Below, piece by piece: positions 1-5,304 of a stretch of DNA of 6,753 nucleotides. Source of the stretch: an uncultured Streptococcus sp. (GTDB lineage Bacteria > Bacillota > Bacilli > Lactobacillales > Streptococcaceae). The notes under the pieces were generated by a model that was not told the origin of the DNA, searched no databases, and saw nothing but the letters and a program-made list of their open reading frames with translations. Location of the stretch: positions 1 to 6,753 of the forward strand of contig CAJPSM010000070.1 of NCBI GenBank assembly GCA_905373305.1. The letters run 5' to 3'. Numbering within the stretch: the first letter of the stretch is position 1; the number at the start of each line of letters is the position of its first letter. A program made the position numbers and the translations under genes.

Positions 1-11
1 TGCACCTTTTG

Positions 12-43
12 TTGCAGTCTGTCTTGGGGAAATATGGTATACT
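12..43 (+). promoter_or_regulatory. Promoter of the ruvA-tag-CPBP operon, extended -10 type
   Basis: The sequence at 35-43 reads TGGTATACT: a TG dinucleotide, one base, then TATACT, which differs from TATAAT at one position. This is the extended -10 form common in streptococci. A TTGCAG at 12-17 could be a -35 element, but its 20-base spacing is long, so the extended -10 probably carries most of the activity. Transcription would start near base 50, giving a leader of about 20 bases before the ruvA ATG. The call is by motif only. Confidence 0.65.
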
Positions 44-59
44 AGATAGGCAAAACAAT

Positions 60-63
60 GGAG
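60..63 (+). promoter_or_regulatory. Ribosome binding site that fixes the ruvA start
   Basis: GGAG lies eight bases before the ATG at 72. The reading frame is open to the left edge and contains an earlier TTG at 9, but that TTG lies upstream of the predicted -10 box. The site therefore supports the ATG at 72. Confidence 0.8.
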
Positions 64-71
64 AAAAAATT

Positions 72-665
72 ATGTACGAATATCTTAAAGGAATCATTAC
101 CAAAATCACTGCTAAATATATCGTCCTTGAGGCAAATGGTATTGGTTATATCTTGCATGTAGCCAACCCTTATGCATACTCAGGTCAGGTTAACCAAGAA
201 ACTCAGATTTATGTGCACCAAGTTGTCCGTGAGGATGCCCATCTGCTTTATGGTTTTCGCTCAGAAGATGAGAAAAAACTCTTCCTCAGTCTGATTTCGG
301 TTTCTGGGATTGGTCCTGTGTCAGCTCTTGCTATTATCGCAGCCGATGACAATGCGGGCTTGGTTCAAGCCATTGAAACCAAGAACATCACCTACTTGAC
401 CAAGTTCCCCAAAATTGGCAAGAAAACAGCCCAACAGATGGTGCTGGACTTGGAAGGCAAGGTAGTCGTGGCTAGTGATGACCTTCCTGCCAAAGTCGCA
501 GTACAAGCCAGTGCTGAAAACCAAGAACTGGAAGAAGCTATGGAAGCCATGCTGGCGCTAGGCTACAAGGCAACCGAGCTCAAGAAAATCAAGAAATTCT
601 TTGAAGGAACGACGGATACAGCTGAGAACTATATCAAGTCGGCCCTTAAAATGTTGGTGAAATAG
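72..665 (+). CDS. ruvA: Holliday junction branch migration complex subunit RuvA
   Basis: RuvA binds four-way Holliday junctions as a tetramer and loads the RuvB motor for branch migration in recombinational repair. The product is 197 residues, a normal length for the family. Residues 1 to about 62 form the OB-fold domain, containing the REDAHLLYGF stretch whose E54 and D55 correspond to the acidic pin that separates strands. Two helix-hairpin-helix motifs follow: SVSGIGPVSAL near 76-86 and FPKIGKKTAQQ near 112-122. After an Ala-rich linker (about 131-148), residues from about 150 to 197 match the C-terminal RuvB-binding domain. The ATG at 72 is preferred over the upstream in-frame TTG because of the GGAG site and the promoter position. 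It is the first gene of an operon with tag. RuvB is not in the window; in streptococci it usually lies elsewhere on the chromosome. Confidence 0.97.
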   Translation: MYEYLKGIITKITAKYIVLEANGIGYILHVANPYAYSGQVNQETQIYVHQVVREDAHLLYGFRSEDEKKLFLSLISVSGIGPVSALAIIAADDNAGLVQAIETKNITYLTKFPKIGKKTAQQMVLDLEGKVVVASDDLPAKVAVQASAENQELEEAMEAMLALGYKATELKKIKKFFEGTTDTAENYIKSALKMLVK

Positions 666-671
666 GAGAAG
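664..671 (+). promoter_or_regulatory. Ribosome binding site of tag, overlapping the ruvA stop
   Basis: AGGAGAAG begins inside the TAG stop codon of ruvA (663-665) and ends three bases before the tag ATG at 675. A ribosome terminating on ruvA would sit on this site, which suggests coupled translation of the two genes. Confidence 0.75.
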
Positions 672-674
672 AGT

Positions 675-1235
675 ATGCCAAAACGTTGTTCGTGGGTCAA
701 GATGACCAATCCGCTCTACATCGCCTACCACGACCAGGAGTGGGGGCAGCCCCTTCATGACGACCACGCTCTTTTTGAACTGCTCTGTATGGAGACTTAT
801 CAGGCTGGTCTGTCTTGGGAAACGGTACTTAACAAACGCCAGGCTTTCCGAGAAGCATTTCATGGCTATCAAATTCAGGCGGTCGCGGAAATGACAGATG
901 GGGAGTTGGAAGCCTTGTTAGAGAATCCAGCCATCATCCGAAATCGTGCCAAGCTCTTTGCGACGCGTGCCAATGCCCAAGCATTTTTACAAGTCCAGGA
1001 AGCATATGGTTCCTTTGATGCCTATCTCTGGTCTTATGTCGATGGACAAACCATCATCAATGATGTTCCTGACTATCGCCAGGCGCCTGCCAAAACAGCC
1101 CTGTCTGAAAAGTTATCTCAAGATTTAAAAAAACGAGGTTTCAAGTTTACAGGTCCAGTCGCAGTTTTGTCATTTCTACAAGCTGCAGGTTTGATTGATG
1201 ACCATGAGAATGATTGTGAGTGGAAGGGGAATTAA
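675..1235 (+). CDS. tag: DNA-3-methyladenine glycosylase I
   Basis: This base-excision repair enzyme removes 3-methyladenine from alkylated DNA by cleaving the N-glycosidic bond, leaving an abasic site. The product is 186 residues, about the length of E. coli Tag (187). The N-terminal CSWV and NPLYIAYHDQEWG stretches are typical. The family's structural zinc site is complete: C5, H19, H177 and C181 match the Cys/His...His-x3-Cys "zinc snap" of E. coli Tag. E40, in the LCMETYQAGLSW segment, corresponds to the base-recognising Glu38 of the E. coli enzyme, and the aromatic residues Y15, Y18 and W48 expected around the base pocket are present. The gene starts nine bases after ruvA, and its stop codon touches the next ATG, so it is the middle gene of a three-gene operon. 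Confidence 0.96.
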   Translation: MPKRCSWVKMTNPLYIAYHDQEWGQPLHDDHALFELLCMETYQAGLSWETVLNKRQAFREAFHGYQIQAVAEMTDGELEALLENPAIIRNRAKLFATRANAQAFLQVQEAYGSFDAYLWSYVDGQTIINDVPDYRQAPAKTALSEKLSQDLKKRGFKFTGPVAVLSFLQAAGLIDDHENDCEWKGN

Positions 1236-1919
1236 ATGATGTCTAACAAAAATAAGGGAATTCTGATTTTTGCGATTCTCTATACAGTTCTTTTTGTGTT
1301 TGATGGTGATAAATTGCTGGCTTCTGTGATGCCATCTGCCATTGAGAATTATCTACAATATCTACAATATGTAGTATTAGCTCTATATGGCTCTTTCTTG
1401 TTCAAGGATAGATTGATTCAACAATGGAATGAGATTAGAAAGACTAAAAGAAAATTCTTCTTTGGCGTTTTAAAAGGCTGGCTCTTTCTCATTCTGATGA
1501 CGCTTGTCTTTAAATTTGTATCAGAGATGTTGAAGCAGTTTTTGGCGCTAGACGGACAAGGTCTAAATCAGTCTAATATTCAAAGCACCTTTCAAGAGCA
1601 ACCATTACTGATAGCAGTTTTTGCCTGTATCATTGGACCTTTGGTGGAAGAACTCTTTTTCCGTCAGCTCTTATTGCATTACTTGCAGAAACGATTGCCA
1701 GGATTACTAAGCATTATTCTGGTAGGACTTGTCTTTGCCTTGACTCATATGCATAATTTAAGTTTGTCGGAGTGGGTCGGTGCAGTCGATTACCTAGGTG
1801 GGGGCCTTGCCTTTTCAATTATTTATGTGAAAGAAAAGGAGAATATCTACTATCCCTTACTGGTTCATATGTTAGGCAACAGCCTCGCCTTGATTATTTT
1901 AGTTATCAGTAGTATGTGA
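1236..1919 (+). CDS. CPBP (CAAX/Abi) family intramembrane metalloprotease homologue
   Basis: This is a 227-residue, strongly hydrophobic membrane protein. It carries the three CPBP/Abi motifs in order: EELFFR at 138-143 (E138, E139, R143), FALTH at 167-171 (H171), and HMLGN at 211-215 (H211, N215). These are the predicted metal-binding and catalytic residues, so the site looks intact. Roughly six hydrophobic segments are visible, near 9-22, 41-55, 74-92, 124-136, 155-170 and 187-197, with another at 206-225. Family members include prenyl-protein CAAX proteases and bacterial proteins tied to bacteriocin self-immunity; no bacteriocin gene is present here, so the substrate is unknown. It is the third gene of the ruvA operon and starts directly after the tag stop. 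A second ATG at 1239 lies eight bases from the GGGGA site and five from the first, so the true start may be one codon later. Its DNA is visibly more AT-rich than tag. Confidence 0.88.
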   Translation: MMSNKNKGILIFAILYTVLFVFDGDKLLASVMPSAIENYLQYLQYVVLALYGSFLFKDRLIQQWNEIRKTKRKFFFGVLKGWLFLILMTLVFKFVSEMLKQFLALDGQGLNQSNIQSTFQEQPLLIAVFACIIGPLVEELFFRQLLLHYLQKRLPGLLSIILVGLVFALTHMHNLSLSEWVGAVDYLGGGLAFSIIYVKEKENIYYPLLVHMLGNSLALIILVISSM

Positions 1920-1941
1920 CGTTTTAGTAGTTATACAAGAG

Positions 1942-1971
1942 AAAAAGCTGAGAAACTCATCTCAGCTTTTT
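1942..1971. terminator. Bidirectional intrinsic terminator between convergent operons
   Basis: A perfect 12-bp stem (1942-1953 paired with 1960-1971) encloses a six-base loop, aactca. The stem is AAAAAGCTGAGA on the left and its complement on the right, so either strand gives a GC-containing core followed by a run of U. It lies 22 bases after the CPBP stop and 19 bases beyond the stop of the facing SemiSWEET gene, so it can end transcription from both sides. Confidence 0.88.
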
Positions 1972-1990
1972 GATTATATGCTAGTAACTT

Positions 1991-2254
1991 TTATAGTGCA
2001 GTAAGAAATGTCAGTCCACCTAAGACAACGCCAGCTGAGTTTGGAATAATTAGTATCCAATCCTTCTTAGGTTCTTTTGTCCACCCGTAAATAACCCAAA
2101 TTAAACAAGATACTGCTGCGGATAAAGGCTGGAATGGTTGAGCTTTGTTGCCTTGTAAATTGGCAAAAATTTGTGGGATGTAGGCGATAAATACAATAAT
2201 CCCGATAAAGGCTCCAATTGAACCGACAATTTGATTTATTTTTTGTTTAGTCAT
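1991..2254 (-). CDS. SemiSWEET family (PQ-loop) sugar transporter homologue
   Basis: The product is 87 residues, the size of bacterial SemiSWEETs, which work as dimers of three-helix bundles and move sugars across the membrane. Three membrane segments are visible near residues 8-28, 43-59 and 66-86. The first ends in the family's Pro-Gln pair (P27, Q28 in YIPQIF). W53 in IWVIYG and N72 in IIPNSAG line up with the Trp and Asn that contact substrate in the Leptospira SemiSWEET structure. I chose the ATG at 2254 because a perfect AAGGAGGT lies four bases before it; the open frame extends 30 codons further upstream, but that part has no such site and does not resemble the family. It is the last minus-strand gene, 105 bases beyond the S66 peptidase stop. 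The substrate cannot be told from the sequence. Confidence 0.85.
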   Translation of the reverse strand: MTKQKINQIVGSIGAFIGIIVFIAYIPQIFANLQGNKAQPFQPLSAAVSCLIWVIYGWTKEPKKDWILIIPNSAGVVLGGLTFLTAL

Positions 2255-2258
2255 ATAT

Positions 2259-2266
2259 ACCTCCTT
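2259..2266 (-). promoter_or_regulatory. Ribosome binding site that fixes the SemiSWEET start
   Basis: On the minus strand the sequence is AAGGAGGT, fully complementary to the 16S rRNA tail, four bases before the ATG at 2254. It decides the start against the longer open frame beginning at 2344. Confidence 0.85.
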
Positions 2267-2314
2267 CAAAAAGATATCATAGAAATAAGCAAAATGCAAT
2301 AAATTTAGACACAA

Positions 2315-2344
2315 ATTGTAACGAAAATCAATACCAAAGCACAA
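2315..2344 (-). promoter_or_regulatory. Possible promoter of the SemiSWEET gene
   Basis: On the minus strand TTGTGC (2344-2339) and TACAAT (2320-2315) are separated by 18 bases. The -10 matches consensus at five of six positions, the -35 at three. The AT-rich gap contains other weak candidates, and no terminator separates this gene from the S66 peptidase upstream, so read-through from that gene is also possible. Confidence 0.3.
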
Positions 2345-2359
2345 AAATAGAGAAATTGT

Positions 2360-3394
2360 TTATTTTTTGTTATGGTCAAAGCGAATGACTTGCTCCTGTG
2401 CATCCACATAAGCGTGAACGCCAAAGGGCACAATGGCTCTTGGAGTTGCGTGGCCGACATTCAGATTATAGACAATCGGGATATTGTTATCAATGATATC
2501 CAATAGTGCTTCCTTATAGTCGTCATAGAAGGTTTCATCCATAGGTTTCCCGACCAAGAGTCCACTGATGACCTCAAATACCCCAGTTTCTTTCAAAGTC
2601 TGCAACATTTTTTTGAAGTTTTCCGGCTCAGGCTTTTCTTCGCTTGTTTCTAACAAGAGAATCTTTCCTTTCCAGTCGGATAAGTCAGGAAAAAGTTTGT
2701 ATTTTTGGCAGAGCTCCGTGCTGTCTGCGTATCGAGAATTGTCAAAGATATCATAGAGAGACTCAAGGCAACCGCCGAGAATTTCTCCCTCAAACTGGGC
2801 ATTTCCTTGCAACAAGTCAAAACCAGTATTTGCATGACTGATACGAGCTGTTCCCAGGGCCTTGGGACTAAAATCAGTCCGTTCCTCATACCAAAGGTCG
2901 CTAGGGCGGATTTCTGAGATTTTTCCAGTCTCAATCAATTCTTTAAAGTAGTGGAGGCTATAGGATAACATCTCCTTGTCCAACTCACAAATGTCTGCTA
3001 GAAAGGATTGCCCATAGAAAGTCTTGATCCCTAGTTTGTGCAACATAAGGTGGTTCATGGTGGTATCCGAGAAGCCAAGAAAAATCTTTTGTTTGATAAC
3101 CTTTTGTAGTTGGTCATTTTCAAAAAGGTAGGGCAACAAACGATAGGTATCGTCTCCACCGATGGCACATAGAATCATGTCGATGCTATCATCAGAAAAG
3201 GCCTGCATCAAATCCTCTGCACGCGCCTCAGGATGGTCCTTGATAAAGTCTAAACCTTTTAGCGAATGGGGCAAAAAGATAGGATTGAGTCCCAAATCCT
3301 TGAGACGTTGGATACCCAAGTCAACTTCGTGTTTGACAAAGTTCTCTCCGATAATGCCACTAGACAAGCTCACGATACCAATAGTAGAAACCAT
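2360..3394 (-). CDS. S66 family serine peptidase (LD-carboxypeptidase/MccF-like)
   Basis: The product is 344 residues, the usual size for MccF-like S66 enzymes. The family uses a Ser-Glu-His triad, and all three are visible: S109 in the nucleophile elbow LGFSDTT, E249 in LLLETSE, and H315 in NVGHATPRAIVPFG. IGGDDTYRLLPYL near 78-90 is the family's glycine-rich segment before the nucleophile. There is no signal peptide, so it should act in the cytoplasm. The family includes LD-carboxypeptidases that trim recycled peptidoglycan tetrapeptides and MccF, which hydrolyses processed microcin C and related aminoacyl nucleotides. Length and the GFSD/LETSE pattern look closer to MccF to me, but the substrate is not proven. 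AGGAGGA lies six bases before the ATG at 3394. A terminator upstream implies it has its own promoter. Confidence 0.88.
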   Translation of the reverse strand: MVSTIGIVSLSSGIIGENFVKHEVDLGIQRLKDLGLNPIFLPHSLKGLDFIKDHPEARAEDLMQAFSDDSIDMILCAIGGDDTYRLLPYLFENDQLQKVIKQKIFLGFSDTTMNHLMLHKLGIKTFYGQSFLADICELDKEMLSYSLHYFKELIETGKISEIRPSDLWYEERTDFSPKALGTARISHANTGFDLLQGNAQFEGEILGGCLESLYDIFDNSRYADSTELCQKYKLFPDLSDWKGKILLLETSEEKPEPENFKKMLQTLKETGVFEVISGLLVGKPMDETFYDDYKEALLDIIDNNIPIVYNLNVGHATPRAIVPFGVHAYVDAQEQVIRFDHNKK

Positions 3395-3400
3395 ATCTCA

Positions 3401-3407
3401 TCCTCCT
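3401..3407 (-). promoter_or_regulatory. Ribosome binding site of the S66 peptidase gene
   Basis: AGGAGGA on the minus strand, six bases before the ATG at 3394, a near-perfect Shine-Dalgarno sequence that supports this start. Confidence 0.8.
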
Positions 3408-3424
3408 AGAAATTGATTGAGCTT

Positions 3425-3435
3425 ATTTTATCACA
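3425..3435 (-). promoter_or_regulatory. Probable -10 region of the S66 peptidase promoter
   Basis: On the minus strand the sequence reads TGTGATAAAAT. It can be read as an extended -10 (TG, one base, GATAAA) or as TAAAAT. No clear -35 is visible. A promoter is expected between 3395 and 3493 because a strong minus-strand terminator at 3494-3524 cuts this gene off from the corA operon. Confidence 0.4.
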
Positions 3436-3493
3436 AAAGATGAGAGAAAACTATAGGGATTAGAGTCAGAAGTGCTATTTGATATCAAGAAAG

Positions 3494-3524
3494 AAAAAAA
3501 AAGCAACCGCCGGTGCAGTTGCTT
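3494..3524 (-). terminator. Intrinsic terminator of the corA-DUF1129 operon
   Basis: Read on the minus strand, AAGCAACTGC pairs with GCGGTTGCTT around the four-base loop ACCG, giving ten pairs with one U-G wobble, followed by an unbroken U run that reaches nine bases when the last two stem bases are counted. It begins ten bases after the stop of the DUF1129 gene. On the plus strand the wobble becomes a C-A mismatch, so the hairpin is better formed in the minus direction, although a T-rich stretch follows there too. Confidence 0.88.
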
Positions 3525-3534
3525 ATTTTTTTTA

Positions 3535-4212
3535 TTAGTAGCGTGATGGGCCCGCACTTGCACTTCGGATATTGAAACGTTTCTTGAGATAGAAGCGAAG
3601 GGCGAGAAGAGCTGCTCCTAGGATAGCCAAAGGCAGTGGAGCAAGGATTGGATTGAGAGCTGCTGGTAGGAAACTAGTTCCAAAGAAAACGGCTAACCAA
3701 AGGACCATAGAAGCCAGGATAACGAGCACAGATTTCCAGAAAGGAGGACGCTGGCTACGCTCCATATCGGGTCCATAATAGCGGTAGACAAAGTAGTACA
3801 TAAAGTAAAAGGCAACTCCCCCAACAAGACCAACAAGCAAAAGGGTAATCAAGCCGTAGCCAATGGCTTGATTAGCTGAAAAGGCTGTCGTAACGGCACT
3901 AATCATTGCAAACAAACCAGTGATAAAAAGGGCTGAGTCCATAATCATGAGTTTTGGATCGTCATTTTCTTTTGGATGCTCTTTTTCATATTGCTCCTTG
4001 ACAGTGAAGCTATGAGCCCAGTGAGTTGGAGCGCCATAGAGGGAACGAGCAGTCGTCCCTTTGGCTTGCTCTTCAAGGATTTTAGGAATGACTTCCTCAA
4101 AGATAGCCTTGATTTCAGCGTCTGTTTTTCCATCTTTGATAAATTGTTGGGTAGCGATGTGGATAAATTCTTGGTTTTTCTTAGTTAGTTTTTGTAAATC
4201 AATCTGAGACAT
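3535..4212 (-). CDS. DUF1129 family membrane protein, unknown function
   Basis: I recognise a DUF1129-type protein, a family of lactic acid bacteria and relatives with no established function. From the ATG at 4212 the product has 225 residues. Residues 1 to about 90 are hydrophilic and helical, rich in Lys and Glu, and contain LYGAPTHWA near 58-66. Four membrane segments follow, near 91-111, 119-143, 160-180 and 187-207, and the tail is basic (KKRFNIR). No catalytic motif is visible. AGAGGA sits six bases before the ATG; an in-frame ATG at 4233 would overlap corA and lacks a site. The gene begins 11 bases after the corA stop and ends just before a terminator, so it is co-transcribed with the magnesium transporter. 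A role in ion homeostasis or as a CorA accessory is only a guess from this context. Confidence 0.82.
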   Translation of the reverse strand: MSQIDLQKLTKKNQEFIHIATQQFIKDGKTDAEIKAIFEEVIPKILEEQAKGTTARSLYGAPTHWAHSFTVKEQYEKEHPKENDDPKLMIMDSALFITGLFAMISAVTTAFSANQAIGYGLITLLLVGLVGGVAFYFMYYFVYRYYGPDMERSQRPPFWKSVLVILASMVLWLAVFFGTSFLPAALNPILAPLPLAILGAALLALRFYLKKRFNIRSASAGPSRY

Positions 4213-4218
4213 AGGGAT

Positions 4219-4224
4219 TCCTCT
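4219..4224 (-). promoter_or_regulatory. Ribosome binding site that fixes the DUF1129 gene start
   Basis: AGAGGA on the minus strand, touching the corA stop codon and six bases before the ATG at 4212. It favours this start over the ATG at 4233, which lies inside the end of corA. Confidence 0.65.
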
Positions 4225-5168
4225 TAGAACCATTTTTTATGGATGAGATAGAGAGTGAGCGAGACACTCATAGCAAAGGCGATAAAGACGATTAACCAGA
4301 AGGCGTGTGGCTCGCCGTTTAGAGGGATTTCATTATCTTTAAAGTTCATCCCGTAGGCTGAGAAGATCATAGTTGGGACAGACATGACGATGGTCACGAG
4401 AGCCAGGGTCTTCATGATGTTGTTCTGGTTGTTGGAAATGATAGAGGCAAAGGTCTCTGTCATAGAGTGAAGGACGTTTCCATAGATATCTGCCATCTCG
4501 ATGGCCTGTTGGGTTTCAATCAGAGTGTCTTCGAGTAGGTCTTCGTCCTCTAGGTATTTCTTGATATTGCTAGTTGCGCTAGTCAATTTCTTAATCACGC
4601 GCTCGTTCGTCTTAAGTGAGGCCTTGAAATAGACGATGGTCTTTTCCAATTCCATGAGCTCGATCAGTTCTTCGTTTCGAGTAGACTTGTGAAGTTGACT
4701 TTCGATTTGTTCGCTCTTACGGTCGATTGAACGAAGGGCTGTTAGGTAAAGCTCAGCGTTGCGGTAGAGAATCTGGAAGATAAAGCGCGAACGCATGAAG
4801 GTGTAAAAGTTACGCAGTCTACGGTTGATAAAGACATCGAGAACAGGGAGAGGTTCCAAGCAGGTAGTGATAATGGTTTCCTCTGTGATAATAATCCCCA
4901 GCGGAATCGTTACATAGTAGGTGCGATTGTTTCTCTCCTCTGTGATGGGGACGTCCACGATGATCAAAGTATACTCGTCTTCGATGGTAATACGGGACAT
5001 TTCTTCCGCATCGAGCGGTGCTCGAAGGTCGGCAATGTCGATATCGAAGGCGTTGGCGATTTCCAGTGATTCATTTTGTGTAGGATTGACGAGATTGATC
5101 CAAGTACCCGGTTCAAGCGTGTCGATCTCTTTAAATTCAGTTGTTGTTGAGAGAAAAACTTGTTTCAT
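4224..5168 (-). CDS. corA: CorA family magnesium (divalent cation) transporter
   Basis: CorA proteins form pentameric membrane channels that take up Mg2+, sometimes Co2+ or Ni2+. The product is 314 residues, typical for the family. The large N-terminal cytoplasmic part (1 to about 250) ends in long helices, charged between about 150 and 225, which form the funnel and stalk. Two C-terminal membrane segments lie near 252-271 and 289-308. The diagnostic GMN motif is at 273-275 (in SAYGMNF) at the end of the first segment, followed by a short outer loop with acidic residues (DNEIPLNGEPHAF). The C-terminal KKWF is the usual basic tail. The start at 5168 has AAAGGA eight bases upstream; the nearer AGGGGA is too close to the ATG to serve. 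It is the first gene of an operon with the DUF1129 gene and is divergent from uvrA. Confidence 0.94.
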   Translation of the reverse strand: MKQVFLSTTTEFKEIDTLEPGTWINLVNPTQNESLEIANAFDIDIADLRAPLDAEEMSRITIEDEYTLIIVDVPITEERNNRTYYVTIPLGIIITEETIITTCLEPLPVLDVFINRRLRNFYTFMRSRFIFQILYRNAELYLTALRSIDRKSEQIESQLHKSTRNEELIELMELEKTIVYFKASLKTNERVIKKLTSATSNIKKYLEDEDLLEDTLIETQQAIEMADIYGNVLHSMTETFASIISNNQNNIMKTLALVTIVMSVPTMIFSAYGMNFKDNEIPLNGEPHAFWLIVFIAFAMSVSLTLYLIHKKWF

Positions 5169-5176
5169 ATCCCCTG

Positions 5177-5182
5177 TCCTTT
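5177..5182 (-). promoter_or_regulatory. Ribosome binding site of corA
   Basis: AAAGGA on the minus strand, eight bases before the ATG at 5168. A second purine run, AGGGGA at 5175-5170, lies only one base from the ATG and is probably not the working site. Confidence 0.6.
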
Positions 5183-5217
5183 CCTACTATTCATTGATTC
5201 ATTTTTTGCACCGTACT

Positions 5218-5223
5218 ATTATA
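5218..5223 (-). promoter_or_regulatory. -10 box of the corA operon promoter
   Basis: A perfect TATAAT on the minus strand (5223-5218), about 50 bases upstream of the corA ATG. The -35 region is poor: TTACCC at 18-base spacing matches consensus at three of six positions. The leader would be about 45 bases; I see no strong hairpin or Mg2+ riboswitch (M-box) in it, and it is too short to hold one. Confidence 0.6.
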
Positions 5224-5264
5224 CTATAAAAACAGCTTTTTGGGTAATAGAATTTCACATTTTT

Positions 5265-5273
5265 TGGTATAAT
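5265..5273 (+). promoter_or_regulatory. Promoter of uvrA, perfect extended -10
   Basis: TGGTATAAT is an exact TGnTATAAT match. No good -35 lies at normal spacing, as is common for extended -10 promoters. Transcription would start near 5280, giving a leader of about 25 bases before the uvrA ATG. No Gram-positive LexA/DinR-type box (GAAC-N4-GTTC) is present nearby, in line with the lack of a classical SOS regulon in pneumococcus-like streptococci. Confidence 0.75.
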
Positions 5274-5304
5274 GGAAAGCAATAATGGACTAGAAAGAAC
5301 AAAG

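Noticed and set aside
1..49. End of an upstream gene at the left edge
   Set aside because: All three forward frames are open at the edge, two closing by base 49 and the third running into ruvA, but the stretch is too short to recognise any protein and it holds the ruvA promoter.
9..71. A longer RuvA starting at the TTG at 9
   Set aside because: The TTG is upstream of the predicted -10 box and lacks a ribosome binding site. The ATG at 72 has GGAG at good spacing and gives the usual 197 residues.
2255..2344. A 30-residue N-terminal extension of the SemiSWEET
   Set aside because: It is poor in family features and lies before a perfect AAGGAGGT site. The short form has the standard family length.
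3395..3534. BOX, RUP or SPRITE repeat, or a small RNA, in the longest gap
   Set aside because: The gap is too short for most of these, and I see only a terminator, a probable promoter and a ribosome binding site.
4213..4233. DUF1129 gene start at 4233, overlapping corA
   Set aside because: No ribosome binding site precedes it, while the ATG at 4212 has AGAGGA six bases upstream.
5169..5217. Magnesium riboswitch in the corA leader
   Set aside because: The leader is only about 45 bases with no convincing hairpin, far too short for an M-box, and no terminator precedes the ATG.
5169..5304. LexA/SOS operator for uvrA
   Set aside because: No GAAC-N4-GTTC or similar box is visible in the corA-uvrA gap.
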